Origin: Bifidobacterium myosotis
Lineage (GTDB): Bacteria; Actinomycetota; Actinomycetes; Actinomycetales; Bifidobacteriaceae
Assembly (NCBI RefSeq): GCF_002259745.1
Contig: NZ_MWWW01000003.1
Coordinates: 1 to 64,000 of the forward strand
Length of the DNA: 64,000 bases
Reading direction: 5' to 3'
In this document: piece by piece, positions 13,987 through 22,485 of the stretch
Layout of the letters: each line of letters begins with the position of its first letter
How positions within the stretch are numbered: the stretch's first letter is position 1
The notes under the pieces: model-generated
Seen by the model: the letters and a program-made list of their open reading frames with translations, nothing else
The model's database searches: none
Told to the model about the DNA's origin: nothing
Position numbers and translations under genes: made by a program

Positions 13987-14089
13987 CCGAATGGTCATTT
14001 CCGTCACGTTATGCAGATTGCCGTCCCTATTTCGGCAGCCAGCTGATTTGGATGCATTCACCGCCGCTCAAGGCGGGTTCCAGGGGAGA

Positions 14090-14818
14090 CTACAGGATGC
14101 GGCGGATGGAGTAGGGGTTGCCGCCGAATACGGAAACGTCGGCGATCTGCGTACCCTGCACCGGATTCATGGCATTGATCACCATGCCGTTGCCGATGTA
14201 GATGGCGGCATGGATGCCATTCGCCAGAATGTCGCCGGGCTGGGCTTCGGCGAGGTTGGCCACCGGCGTGCCCATAGCGGCCTGTGCACCGGAGGAATGC
14301 GGCAGGGAGATGCCGAACTGGGCATACACATACTGCACGAAGCCGGAGCAATCCCAGCCGGACGGGGTGTTGCCGGCGGCCACATACGGATAGCCCTGGA
14401 ACTGCATGGCGAACTTGGCGAGATCGGCGCCGCCGCCGTTCATGGAGCCAAGATCGACCTGAGGAATCTCGGCGCGCTGCTCGGAACGGCTGGCCGCGTA
14501 TGCCTCGGTCTGCGCCTGGGATGCCTCGTCGGCGGCCTTCTGCGCGGCCTCGGCATCCTTCTCGGACTGGGATTGGGTCTGCGGCACGTTCAACGTTTCA
14601 ATGCCGCCCCAATTAGCATTGTCATCCACTGAAGTGGACGTGGATTCGGCCAGAAGATTCGCCTTGGCGGCGGAGGCCTTGGGGAAGGAGCGAGAGGAGA
14701 CCACAGTACTGTCATCCGCCGTACCCGCGGCGCTGGCGCTCGGTGCCACACCTGCGAACATGGTAGCGGCGACCACTACCGCAGCCGACGCGGAAAGAAT
14801 CTGCTTAACGTTCATCAT
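14090..14818 (-). CDS. Secreted NlpC/P60 peptidoglycan hydrolase
   Basis: A 242-residue secreted protein. The signal peptide runs to about residue 31 (ASAAVVVAATMFAGVAPSASAA). A linker follows with STSVDDNANWGGIETLNVPQ and a short Glu/Ala/Gln-rich coiled-coil-like stretch, then a C-terminal NlpC/P60 domain. The catalytic Cys is in GWDCSGFVQYVYAQFGISLPH and the His-containing strand is DILANGIHAAIYIGNGMVI, so it should cleave stem peptides. Two adjacent ATGs are possible starts. The next gene upstream is a paralogue with the same linker. Confidence 0.9.
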   Translation of the reverse strand: MMNVKQILSASAAVVVAATMFAGVAPSASAAGTADDSTVVSSRSFPKASAAKANLLAESTSTSVDDNANWGGIETLNVPQTQSQSEKDAEAAQKAADEASQAQTEAYAASRSEQRAEIPQVDLGSMNGGGADLAKFAMQFQGYPYVAAGNTPSGWDCSGFVQYVYAQFGISLPHSSGAQAAMGTPVANLAEAQPGDILANGIHAAIYIGNGMVINAMNPVQGTQIADVSVFGGNPYSIRRIL

Positions 14819-14838
14819 CAACGCACCACCTTACCATA

Positions 14839-14869
14839 AAGGCCTCCGGACGGAACGTCCGAAGGCCTT
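14839..14869 (-). terminator. Terminator between the two NlpC/P60-type genes
   Basis: AAGGCCTcCGGACG and CGTCCGaAGGCCTT form a 14-bp stem with a 3-nt loop and one mismatch. It lies between the stop of the 14982-15716 gene and the start of the next, so the two genes are probably separate transcripts. Confidence 0.65.
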
Positions 14870-14981
14870 GTAACGAACATCACCCCTGTTCGCTTTTCGA
14901 TATCGGTTACGCCGACACACACGGCATACAGCTATCCGGCATGGCCGGTTCCGTCCATGCCGTCCCACCCGGCGGGAAGCG

Positions 14982-15716
14982 TCACGGGATGCGCACCACG
15001 ATGGTCACCTGGTTGAGCATCGCGCCGGCCAGCGCCACGGTGTAGCCGTTCCAACCGCCGTGCACCGCCTGACCGTTGCCCACATACAGTGCCACATGGT
15101 CGTAATGGGCGCCGCCGTTCCAGCCACCGGTGCTGGCGTAGATGAGGATGTCGCCCGGCTGCAGGGAGCCGTCGGTGACGATCTGGCCGCCCGGCACATT
15201 GGCGTACTCCTCGGGCCAGCCATGGAAGTTGATGCCGCGTGCGGCGAGGGCGTAGCTGACCAGTGCGGTGCAGTCCATGCTCTGGCCGATCAGCGAGTAC
15301 GCCTTGTCGATGGATGCGGCGGCACCGGCGGAGACGGACCCGTCAAGCTCCGTATAGGACATGGTGCTGCGGGCCTGGCCACGGCTGGCGGCCTCCATCT
15401 GGCTCTGCACCTGAGCCGCGGCGGCCTCATCCTGAATCTTTTGCGCCGCTTCGGCGGCAGCCGCATCCTTCTCGGCCTGAGAAGCGGCCTGCGGCACGTT
15501 CAACGTCTCGATGCCACCCCAGCTGGAGTCGCCCTCGACTTCGGTGGAGGTGGATTCGGCGGTCAGGTTCTCTCGAGTGGTGCTGACCGTCGGGAACGAC
15601 TTGGTGGCGGTCACGATGCCCTCATCGGCCATGGCGGTCGTAGGGGCGAATGCGAACAGGCTTGCGGCGGCCGTGCACGCCGCAATCACGGAAGCGATTC
15701 GGGGAAAAGTCCTCAT
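14982..15716 (-). CDS. Secreted NlpC/P60-type peptidoglycan hydrolase
   Basis: A 244-residue secreted protein. The start at 15716 (MRTFPRIASVIAACTAAASL) has AGGGGC before it and gives a normal signal peptide ending near FAFAPTTAMADE. The linker STSTEVEGDSSWGGIETLNVPQ closely matches the neighbouring gene, followed by an Ala/Glu-rich helix. The C-terminal domain has DCTALVSYALAARGI (catalytic Cys) and GGAHYDHVALYVGNGQAVHG (His), an NlpC/P60 arrangement. It is a paralogue of 14090-14818, with the catalytic domain more diverged than the linker. Confidence 0.87.
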   Translation of the reverse strand: MRTFPRIASVIAACTAAASLFAFAPTTAMADEGIVTATKSFPTVSTTRENLTAESTSTEVEGDSSWGGIETLNVPQAASQAEKDAAAAEAAQKIQDEAAAAQVQSQMEAASRGQARSTMSYTELDGSVSAGAAASIDKAYSLIGQSMDCTALVSYALAARGINFHGWPEEYANVPGGQIVTDGSLQPGDILIYASTGGWNGGAHYDHVALYVGNGQAVHGGWNGYTVALAGAMLNQVTIVVRIP

Positions 15717-16063
15717 AGCCCCTGAACGGTAGCCACCAAATATGAACGAATACTGGGAATCGGCTGGCAATGCCGCATAATAACTGGGATTTCATCGGCG
15801 TGTCGCCTATTGACGCCAGCAATACCCAGCAAGCTCTCAGATGATTGCAAGTCCGGTCACAGCGGACCGTGCGCGTGTCCCCGAGCTGGATTCAAACTGA
15901 ATTTGTAGTCGAAAGGCAGGTCCATGAATGCCCGCCGAGTCTCATTCTTTCAAATCGTCTTCAACCCGCCGACCATGTCCGACTGTCATTCAGCCCGCAT
16001 TCGGACGAATCTTCGATGTCGATGTCCGAGCCTCGGAGCAAGGAATCAATAATCAGTAATGGA
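15717..16063. other. Intergenic region upstream of the second hydrolase
   Basis: No gene is seen in these 347 bp between two minus-strand secreted hydrolase genes. I looked for a c-di-AMP (ydaO-type) riboswitch, which often precedes such genes in actinobacteria, and did not find its conserved blocks. Confidence 0.4.
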
Positions 16064-17014
16064 TCAGTAATGCACGAACTGGAGCTTGGCCGCATCGGCT
16101 GCGCTGAACGTGCGATGGGAAATCACGCCCAGACCCTTGACGTTGGATTCGGAGACCTCGATGGAGCCGTCAGCGTTGATTTTCTCTAGCACGGCCACAT
16201 GGCCGTAGACCGGATCGGAACCGGCCTGCCCCTGAGCGAACACCACGGCATCGCCCACATGGCGAGGAGTGTTGTCCACCCAGTACCCAAGGGCGGCGGC
16301 GGAATCGGCCCACTGGCCGCCATTGCCGAAGTTGCCGCTGGTGGGCAGCCCCAGCTCGGTGCGACGGTTGTAGGCATACCATGTGCACTGGCCCCACGGA
16401 TAGTTGTTGCCGCTGGTGCCGGCGTCGTGGTTCGGGTTATAGCCGGCCGGCAGTGCGGCGCTGTCCTCATCCATGAGCACCGAGACCACCGGGTTGTTCG
16501 CGGTGTTGCGGTTCATGAGCTGGGTGTTGAGCGCGCTTTCGGAGTTGCTCAGGCCCCATCCGCCTTCGTTGGTGGACTGGGTGGCGACCGGTGAGGTGAG
16601 CTCGGTGCGGGCCTCGGAACGAGAGGCGCTGGACACATCGCTGACACGCTTGAGCTGAGTGGTCGTGGTGGCCGGATCGGCAAGCACCGGAGCTTCACCG
16701 TTCTGCGAAGCGAAGGCCATCGAAGTGGCCGCAGTGCCCACCAAGGCGGCGAGGGAGGCCGAAGCCAGAATATGGCTGCGGCGTTCAGCCGCGCGGGCGG
16801 CCTGACGAATGGAACGACGGGTCTGCGGTGCGATCTCGTTGATCTTCTCGGCGACCGCGGGGTCAAGCCCCAGAACCATGGCATCGCCGCCTGCGGCCTG
16901 CACCGCACGCACCGCACGCACGGAATGCGAACCTTTGCCGGAGGCGAAGAGCGCCTTCGCTAAGCTGAACTTCTGGTGTGAGACCTTGGTCGCTTTATGC
17001 GAGGCGTGCTTCAT
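16064..17014 (-). CDS. Secreted CHAP-domain peptidoglycan amidase/endopeptidase
   Basis: A 316-residue protein. The N-terminal 85 residues are basic and Ala-rich, followed by a hydrophobic stretch (ILASASLAALVGTAATSMAFA) that acts as a late signal or anchor. A Thr/Ser/Gln-rich linker contains STNEGGWGLSNSES, reminiscent of the WGG motif of the two downstream paralogues. The C-terminal CHAP domain has WGQCTWYAYNRRTELG with the catalytic Cys and DPVYGHVAVLEKINADGSIEV with the His. AAGGAG lies 8 nt before the ATG. It should cut peptidoglycan; no SH3 or other wall-binding domain is seen. Confidence 0.88.
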   Translation of the reverse strand: MKHASHKATKVSHQKFSLAKALFASGKGSHSVRAVRAVQAAGGDAMVLGLDPAVAEKINEIAPQTRRSIRQAARAAERRSHILASASLAALVGTAATSMAFASQNGEAPVLADPATTTTQLKRVSDVSSASRSEARTELTSPVATQSTNEGGWGLSNSESALNTQLMNRNTANNPVVSVLMDEDSAALPAGYNPNHDAGTSGNNYPWGQCTWYAYNRRTELGLPTSGNFGNGGQWADSAAALGYWVDNTPRHVGDAVVFAQGQAGSDPVYGHVAVLEKINADGSIEVSESNVKGLGVISHRTFSAADAAKLQFVHY

Positions 17015-17531
17015 AACTCATAACTCCTTGGATGGGCTCGAACGCCCCTTCGTGGGGGCGTCACCGTACCGTCACAATTGCCCACTGTACAACGCCCACG
17101 GGTCAACCGGCAAACCATTACGGGACCATCCGGGGTCAGCTACGGCGTGTCCTCGGTCATCCATGATTTATACGCCACCCATCGAACGGCAAGTGTTTCA
17201 CAAGACGTTTCACGAGTTTTCCCCAGTATTCTCCCGGTTTCAGGCCCGCCTGTCGCTCCTCGCGAACCCGCGCACGGACGGCCCGGCACCCGCATGATGC
17301 GCCTTGAACGCCGTGCTATACGCATTCCTTATGGAACGCTATCCGCGCGAGTCCTTCACATTTACCGCGTCCATCCGTCGGTGCCGGCTCCCCGCCTCAT
17401 TCCGTTCACCGTGGACGCGTTCCCGCAGCGCCGCTCCGTCGGCACCGACTCCTGACCATGCCTGCTCAATCTAATAGCCGATAATCGGGAAATCTGCGCA
17501 TTCGCGCCCGGCACTGGCTACCCTTGAAGCC
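17015..17531. other. Intergenic region between CHAP gene and serC
   Basis: The 517 bp between divergent genes hold no convincing coding sequence. They should carry both promoters. I saw no repeats or RNA element in it. Confidence 0.5.
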
Positions 17532-18677
17532 ATGACAGTGACTGTGAACATCCCCGAATCATTGAAGCCCGAAGACGGACGCTTCGGCTCCGGCCCCAGC
17601 AAAATCCGTCCCGAACAGATTGCCGCAATCGACGCCGGCGCCACCACGCTGATGGGCACCTCCCACCGCCAAAGCCCGGTCAAGCAGGTGGTCGGCTCCA
17701 TCCGCGAGGGACTGGCCGAATTCTTCCATCTGCCCGATGGCTACGAGGTGGCTCTGGGCAACGGCGGCGCCAGCGCGTTCTGGGAGATCGCCTGCGCCTC
17801 GCTCATCACCCGTCAGGCCGCCTTCGGCTCGTACGGCTCGTTCAGCGCCAAATTCGCCGCCTCCGCCGCGAACGCGCCGTTCCTCGAGCGCCCCATTATC
17901 TTTGAAGGCGAGCCCGGCACCTACCGTCTGCCCGAGCTCACCGAAGGCGTGGATACCTACTGCTGGGCCCACAATGAGACCTCCACCGGCGTCGCCGCGC
18001 CGATTCGCCGCGTGCCCGGTAGCCGTGAGGCCGGCGCGCTGACCGTCATCGATGGCACCAGCGCGGCAGGCGCCCTGCCCCTCGACATCACCCAGACCGA
18101 CGTGTATTACTTCTCCCCGCAGAAGGCGTTCGGCTCCGACGGCGGATTGTGGGTCGCGGTGCTCTCTCCCGAGGCCATCGAACGCGCCGCCGGCGTGGAG
18201 TCCAGCGCCCATCTTGAGGGGGCGCGCCGCTGGGTACCGCCGTTCCTTTCGCTGACGACCGCACTGAACAACTCGCGTAAGGACCAGACGCTGAACACCC
18301 CGGCAGTCGCCACCCTCATCATGATGGCGAACCAGATCGAATGGCTCAACAACAACGGCGGTCTGGACTGGGCGGCCGCACGCTGCGCCAAGTCCGCTTC
18401 CATCCTGTACTCGTGGGCGGAACGCTCGCAGTACGCGCAGCCGTTCGTCACGGACCCGGACGCCCGGTCGCATTCGGTGGTCACCATCGATCTGGACGAG
18501 CGCGTGCAGGCAAGCCAGGTTCTGGCCGTCCTGCGCGAAAACGGCATCGTGGACGCCGCAGGCTACCGCAAGCTGGGCCGCAACCAGCTGCGCGTCGGCG
18601 TGTTCCCGTCGGTGGAGCCGTCCGATGTGATCGCGTTCACCAAGTGCGTGGATTACGTGGTCGAGCATCTGCAGTAA
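17532..18677 (+). CDS. serC: Phosphoserine aminotransferase
   Basis: A 381-residue PLP enzyme that converts 3-phosphohydroxypyruvate to phosphoserine in serine synthesis. It opens with the actinobacterial form KPEDGRFGSGPSKIRPEQ, followed by GTSHRQSPVKQVVGSIREGL, ALGNGGASAFWEIA and the PLP-lysine region DVYYFSPQKAFGSDGGLW. It ends with RNQLRVGVFPSVEPSDV. The length and motifs match the actinobacterial type. A small membrane protein gene follows 37 bp downstream. Confidence 0.95.
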   Translation: MTVTVNIPESLKPEDGRFGSGPSKIRPEQIAAIDAGATTLMGTSHRQSPVKQVVGSIREGLAEFFHLPDGYEVALGNGGASAFWEIACASLITRQAAFGSYGSFSAKFAASAANAPFLERPIIFEGEPGTYRLPELTEGVDTYCWAHNETSTGVAAPIRRVPGSREAGALTVIDGTSAAGALPLDITQTDVYYFSPQKAFGSDGGLWVAVLSPEAIERAAGVESSAHLEGARRWVPPFLSLTTALNNSRKDQTLNTPAVATLIMMANQIEWLNNNGGLDWAAARCAKSASILYSWAERSQYAQPFVTDPDARSHSVVTIDLDERVQASQVLAVLRENGIVDAAGYRKLGRNQLRVGVFPSVEPSDVIAFTKCVDYVVEHLQ

Positions 18678-18714
18678 TCGGCTGTTGACCGACCTTTTTA
18701 CTACAGTACTGACT

Positions 18715-18969
18715 ATGAAATTCGCGCCCATCATCGACCCAGCGGTCCGCAAGCCTGCCCCCAAACCGGTACGCGTGGACTTGCGCAAGGTATTCGGCAT
18801 TGGAACCGGCCTGTGGACCGTGGCGCTCATCGTCTCGCTGGTGTTGCTCGTACTGCATTACGACACGGTGTCATTCGTGATTCTGTGCGCTGCCGGCGTG
18901 ATCATCGGGGTGCTCATGCTGATCTGGGAGTACTTCGACCGCTGGGACTACCGACGGCTGGGACAGTAA
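18715..18969 (+). CDS. DUF2530-like small membrane protein
   Basis: An 84-residue protein with two membrane helices (TVALIVSLVLLVLHY and VILCAAGVIIGVLMLIWEYF), a proline-rich cytoplasmic N-terminus and the C-terminal WEYFDRWDYRRL. The pattern resembles the actinobacterial DUF2530 family, which often lies beside serC; the function is unknown. I start it at the ATG 18715; a longer in-frame reading from 18685 overlaps likely promoter sequence. No clear Shine-Dalgarno precedes the ATG, so it may be leaderless. Confidence 0.75.
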   Translation: MKFAPIIDPAVRKPAPKPVRVDLRKVFGIGTGLWTVALIVSLVLLVLHYDTVSFVILCAAGVIIGVLMLIWEYFDRWDYRRLGQ

Positions 18970-19014
18970 GCCGCAACTATGGATAAGACGCCCGCATCGG
19001 GCCGCCCGCGTTGG

Positions 19015-20214
19015 TCACTGTGCCAACGGCAGCGTCAGGCTGAACGTACTGCCCTGACCGGGCGCGCTCCACACGGTGATGTCGCCGTGATGCGTGAGCG
19101 CGACGTGCTTGGCGATGGCAAGTCCGAGTCCCACGCCGTCCGCGGTGCGCGCATTCTGATCGGCGCCGCGGTAGAAGCGCTCGAAGATGCGCGATTGGGC
19201 CTTCTTGTCGATGCCGGCACCGTGATCGATCACCCGAATCACCGCACTGTCCCCGCCCTTGGACCTGGTCACGGACACACCCACCGCGCCGCCTTCGGGC
19301 GAATAGCCGATGGCGTTCTCGACGAGCTTGGTCACGGCACTGTCAATCTGGCCGCCTTCGTCATTGACCACCAGATCGGCGTCGCCGGATACGGTCAGTC
19401 CGACGCCGAAGCGATCGGCCTGCGGCTGCAAACGCTCCACCGTCTCACGGACCTGATCCAGCAACGGCAGCCGGTTGGCCGAGGACGGCGTGATCGGCTC
19501 CTGTGCACGGATGAGCAGCAGCAGATCGGAAACCATGTGGTTGAGCTTGTCGCAGCTCGACCGCACCTGCCGAGCGTCCCGCGCGATCTGCTGCCCATCA
19601 AGCTCGCCCTTCTCAAGCTCATCGGCGAGCTTCCCCAGCGCCTCGGTGGGGCCGAGCAACTGTTCGGACACATTGATGATGAACGCATCACGCACCTGCG
19701 CGAAGCGAATCGCGTCGCTGACGTCATTGACCAGCACGATGACGAAGCGGTCATCGATGCGGCCGACCGTCACCTTCAGCCAGTTCGGTCGGCTGGAAGT
19801 CCGGGATTCGACGTGCTCGGCGCGGTTGGCTTCCGCCACATACCGTTGCGGCGTTGTGGTCGTCAGGTCGAAAAGGCGTTTGCCTCCGGAGCGGCGGGCC
19901 TCATGCACCGCGTCAAGCACCGTCCGATCCACGATGGCGTCGTCGGCCACCACGCCCAAGCGATAGGCGTCCGGGCTCGAGCGGACCACTTCGTCGTTGG
20001 CATCCACCACGATCGACACACCGGGCATCATCGACAGCAGCGTGGCCGCCTCGTCGGGCAGATCATCCCCGTCATCGGCGGAGGAATGGCCGCGGAAGCC
20101 GGCAATCCGGACGCGGCCGGTGGCCATCCCCAACACCAACGCCACCACGATGGCCACGAACAGGACGGCGGCGGCAACCAGCGCCACAGCAACGGGAATC
20201 GACATCAGGGTCAT
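19015..20214 (-). CDS. SenX3/PhoR-like sensor kinase with Glu in place of the phospho-His
   Basis: A 399-residue membrane protein: one N-terminal helix (VAVALVAAAVLFVAIVVALVLG), a PAS-like region (SIVVDANDEVVRSSPDAYRLG), a dimerisation segment and a HATPase domain with N-box KLVENAIGYSPEGG, G1 DHGAGI, F-box RIFERFYRG and G2 GVGLGLAIAKH. The H-box, normally NVSHELKTP as in the paralogue at 52110-53537, here reads NVSEQLLGP, so Glu184 stands where the phosphorylated His should be. ATP binding looks possible, autophosphorylation at that site does not. It is divergent from phoU across 171 bp. I take the start at 20214, since earlier residues precede the membrane segment. Confidence 0.85.
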   Translation of the reverse strand: MTLMSIPVAVALVAAAVLFVAIVVALVLGMATGRVRIAGFRGHSSADDGDDLPDEAATLLSMMPGVSIVVDANDEVVRSSPDAYRLGVVADDAIVDRTVLDAVHEARRSGGKRLFDLTTTTPQRYVAEANRAEHVESRTSSRPNWLKVTVGRIDDRFVIVLVNDVSDAIRFAQVRDAFIINVSEQLLGPTEALGKLADELEKGELDGQQIARDARQVRSSCDKLNHMVSDLLLLIRAQEPITPSSANRLPLLDQVRETVERLQPQADRFGVGLTVSGDADLVVNDEGGQIDSAVTKLVENAIGYSPEGGAVGVSVTRSKGGDSAVIRVIDHGAGIDKKAQSRIFERFYRGADQNARTADGVGLGLAIAKHVALTHHGDITVWSAPGQGSTFSLTLPLAQ

Positions 20215-20258
20215 GGGTCCATTCTCCCACACCGCGCGGCACGCCGAGAACATGAATT

Positions 20259-20282
20259 GCAAGTGAACAACCCAATGAACAA
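20259..20282. promoter_or_regulatory. GTTCA direct repeats between kinase paralogue and phoU
   Basis: On the minus strand TTGTTCATTGGG and TTGTTCACTTGC are adjacent 12-bp units. GTTCA repeats are the core of actinobacterial PhoP/RegX3 boxes, but the usual spacing is 11 bp, so this is a tentative Pho-type site. Confidence 0.4.
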
Positions 20283-20385
20283 TGAAACAACTTGAGGTTG
20301 CTATTGCCTACGTTGAAGTAGGGCGAGAAAGCTGGAATAATACACTGAGAGAGGTTGCAATACCAAAGCATGAAAGGCTAGAGAA

Positions 20386-21060
20386 ATGCGCGTTATTTTC
20401 AACGAGGAGCTGAAGCAGGTTGCTGACGACCTCGACCGCATGGCGCAGGATGTGCGTAAGGCGATCAATGGCGCCGGCGAGGCTTTGCTCAAGCAGGACG
20501 TCGAGGCCGCACAGACCGTCATCGACGGCGACATCGAGATCGATGCCCTTGAGTCCTCCATCATCGACCAGTGCGTCCGTCTGCTCGCCAAGCAGAACCC
20601 GGTGGCCACTGACCTTCGCGTTGTGGTGTCCACGCTGCGTCTGGCTTCCACCTTCGAGCGTATGGGCGATCTCGCTCGTCACGTTGCCGAAGGCGCCCGC
20701 CGCACCTACCCGGCCTCCCCGCTGCCTGAAGAAGCGCAGCCGGTGTTCGCCGAGATGCTCGAATTCCTGAGCGACACCGCCGACCAGCTCATCGCTATGC
20801 TGTCCGACCGCGACGCCAAGACCGCCGAGCACATCATCCTCAACGATGACAAGCTCGACGAACTGCACCACAAGACCTTCGAGCTGGCTCTGTCCGACGG
20901 CATCACCCGTCAGCAGACCGTGGACATCGTGCTTCTGGGCCGCTTCCTCGAGCGTCTCGGCGATCACGCCGTCTCCGCCGCCCGTCGCGTGGTGTACATC
21001 GTCTCCGGCTTCGATCCGTCCAAGAAGCCTGCCCGCGATGAGGAAGGCGCCATCGAGTAA
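20386..21060 (+). CDS. phoU: PhoU phosphate-signalling protein
   Basis: A 224-residue all-helical cytoplasmic protein with two PhoU repeats; EMLEFLSDTADQLIAML and the metal-binding-like segments FERMGDLARHVAEGAR and LERLGDHAVSAARRVVYIVSG mark the two E/DxxxD cores. PhoU links Pst transport to the sensor kinase and lowers signalling when phosphate is plentiful. It is not in the pst operon, which lies 26 kb away, but is divergent from a SenX3-like kinase gene, as expected for actinobacteria. Confidence 0.94.
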   Translation: MRVIFNEELKQVADDLDRMAQDVRKAINGAGEALLKQDVEAAQTVIDGDIEIDALESSIIDQCVRLLAKQNPVATDLRVVVSTLRLASTFERMGDLARHVAEGARRTYPASPLPEEAQPVFAEMLEFLSDTADQLIAMLSDRDAKTAEHIILNDDKLDELHHKTFELALSDGITRQQTVDIVLLGRFLERLGDHAVSAARRVVYIVSGFDPSKKPARDEEGAIE

Positions 21061-21176
21061 GACTCGAGCGAGTTCGGCGCGTCAACGCTGATCTGCGAAA
21101 CACCGGGGATACGGGTATCGCAGTGATGGTGGCGATTGGCACGTCGGCATGATGCTTATCCCCTCGGGGATGCCTG

Positions 21177-21213
21177 AAACGGCGATCCGGCTACGGCTGG
21201 GCGCCGTTTTCTT
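21177..21213 (+). terminator. Intrinsic terminator of phoU
   Basis: AAACGGCG (21177-21184) pairs with CGCCGTTT (21202-21209), followed by TCTT, about 115 nt after the phoU stop codon. Confidence 0.7.
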
Positions 21214-21276
21214 ATGCCTTGTGCACGGTGGCACGCTGCTACGCAACAATGGTGACACGGCAGCGCGGGAAATACC

Positions 21277-21431
21277 CCCACGGTGTAGGGAACTTCCCAT
21301 CGTGTAGGGATGCCCACATGGGCCATGTCGTGTTTTCCGCGGAATACAGCCATTTTCGTTCCCTACACGGTGGGGCAATCCCTACATCATGGGAAGTTCC
21401 CTACATGGTGGGAAGTTCTCTACATGGTGGA
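21277..21431. repeat. 19-bp repeat array, two forward then four inverted units
   Basis: CCCACGGTGTAGGGAACTT (21277-21295) and a second unit (21296-21314) run forward. After about 40 bp, four contiguous 19-bp units in the opposite sense follow: 21356-21374, 21375-21393, 21394-21412 (AAGTTCCCTACATGGTGGG) and 21413-21431. The 19-bp register is kept exactly within each side. Confidence 0.88.
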
Positions 21432-21464
21432 CGTACGAAAAACACTTGTGGCCCCACTTATGCG

Positions 21465-21502
21465 ACAAGGGGAGCCGCACGGATGGGTGCGACTCCCCTT
21501 GT
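21465..21502. terminator. Bidirectional hairpin near the gpmA 3' end
   Basis: ACAAGGGGAGcCGCAC (21465-21480) and GTGCGaCTCCCCTTGT (21487-21502) form a 16-bp stem with one mismatch and a 6-nt loop, about 60 nt beyond the gpmA stop. Confidence 0.7.
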
Positions 21503-21559
21503 GAGTATTGCTGTTATCGCGCTTATGCACGTATGACGTGACGGACTACGCCGCCAACA

Positions 21560-22300
21560 TCACTTCTGGCCCTGAGCGGCGACGGCGGCGGCACCGGCGG
21601 CGGCGGCCTCCGGGTCCAGGTACTCGCCACGCGGCTTGATCGGCTTGAAGTCCTCGTCCAGCTCGTACAGCAGCGGGATGGCGGTCGGGATGTTGACCTT
21701 GGCAATCTCCTCCTCGGTCAGGTTGTCAAGCATCTTGACAATGGCACGCAGGGAGTTGCCGTGAGCGGCGATCAGCACGGTCTTGCCGGCGCGCAGCTGC
21801 GGCTCGATGTCGGACTTGAAGTACGGCTCGACACGCTTGACTACATCGGCCAGGCACTCGGCTTCCGGAACCGGGTCGCCGGTGTAGCGCGGGTCGTGGT
21901 TCTGGGCGTACTGATCGTCCGGGTCGATCTCGGGCGGCGGGGTGGCGTAAGAACGACGCCACAGCATGAACTTCTCGTCACCGTACTCCTGACGGATCTC
22001 GGTCTTGTTCTTGCCCTGCAGAGCGCCGTAGTGACGCTCGTTGAGACGCCAGCTGCGCTCGACCGGAATCCACAGACGATCGGCGGCGTCCAGCGCGAGG
22101 TTGGCGGTGTTGATGGCACGACGCAGCAGCGAGGTGAAGACGATGTCCGGCAGGACGTTCTTCTCCTTGAGCAGCTCGCCGCCGTGCTTGGCCTCAGCCT
22201 CACCCTGCTCGGTCAGCGGGACGTCGACCCAGCCGGTGAACTGATTGGTTTTGTTCCATGCGCTCTGTCCATGACGGAGCAGTACTAGTTTGTAAGTCAT
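21560..22300 (-). CDS. gpmA: 2,3-bisphosphoglycerate-dependent phosphoglycerate mutase
   Basis: A 246-residue glycolytic enzyme interconverting 3- and 2-phosphoglycerate. The phospho-His motif is [21 protein letters not shown] near the N-terminus. Further family motifs are [18 protein letters not shown] and [17 protein letters not shown] with the second catalytic His. The length matches the dPGM class. An Ala-rich tail of about 14 residues ends the protein. Confidence 0.96.
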   Translation of the reverse strand: MTYKLVLLRHGQSAWNKTNQFTGWVDVPLTEQGEAEAKHGGELLKEKNVLPDIVFTSLLRRAINTANLALDAADRLWIPVERSWRLNERHYGALQGKNKTEIRQEYGDEKFMLWRRSYATPPPEIDPDDQYAQNHDPRYTGDPVPEAECLADVVKRVEPYFKSDIEPQLRAGKTVLIAAHGNSLRAIVKMLDNLTEEEIAKVNIPTAIPLLYELDEDFKPIKPRGEYLDPEAAAAGAAAVAAQGQK

Positions 22301-22485
22301 ACGGCCAGTCTACCGCCCGATGCGCCCAAACACGAGCATCCATCTTATGTTTTGCGCATCGTTTGGATAACGGTTACCGGACACCGGTTATCGAACTTCG
22401 GTTACCAGACATCGGCACCGAACATGGAATGAGGATTCGCTCACCGAACACCCGGCAGTATATGACGATGCCAGCCGCATCATTA

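Larger units (their letters stand above)
21061..21559. other. phoU-gpmA convergent intergenic region
   Basis: The 499 bp hold the phoU terminator, a 19-bp-period repeat array in two orientations (21277-21431) and a bidirectional hairpin next to gpmA. There is no gene. Confidence 0.7.

Noticed and set aside
15717..16063. c-di-AMP (ydaO-type) riboswitch before secreted hydrolases
   Set aside because: Expected from the gene type, but I could not find the conserved blocks in either this gap or 17015-17531.
16809..17455. Small plus-strand frames upstream of serC
   Set aside because: They overlap the CHAP gene start or lie in promoter sequence, with no ribosome site, domain or coding bias.
19015..20262. 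Annotating 19015-20214 as an ordinary histidine kinase
   Set aside because: The H-box lacks the phospho-accepting His, so kinase function at that site is not supported.
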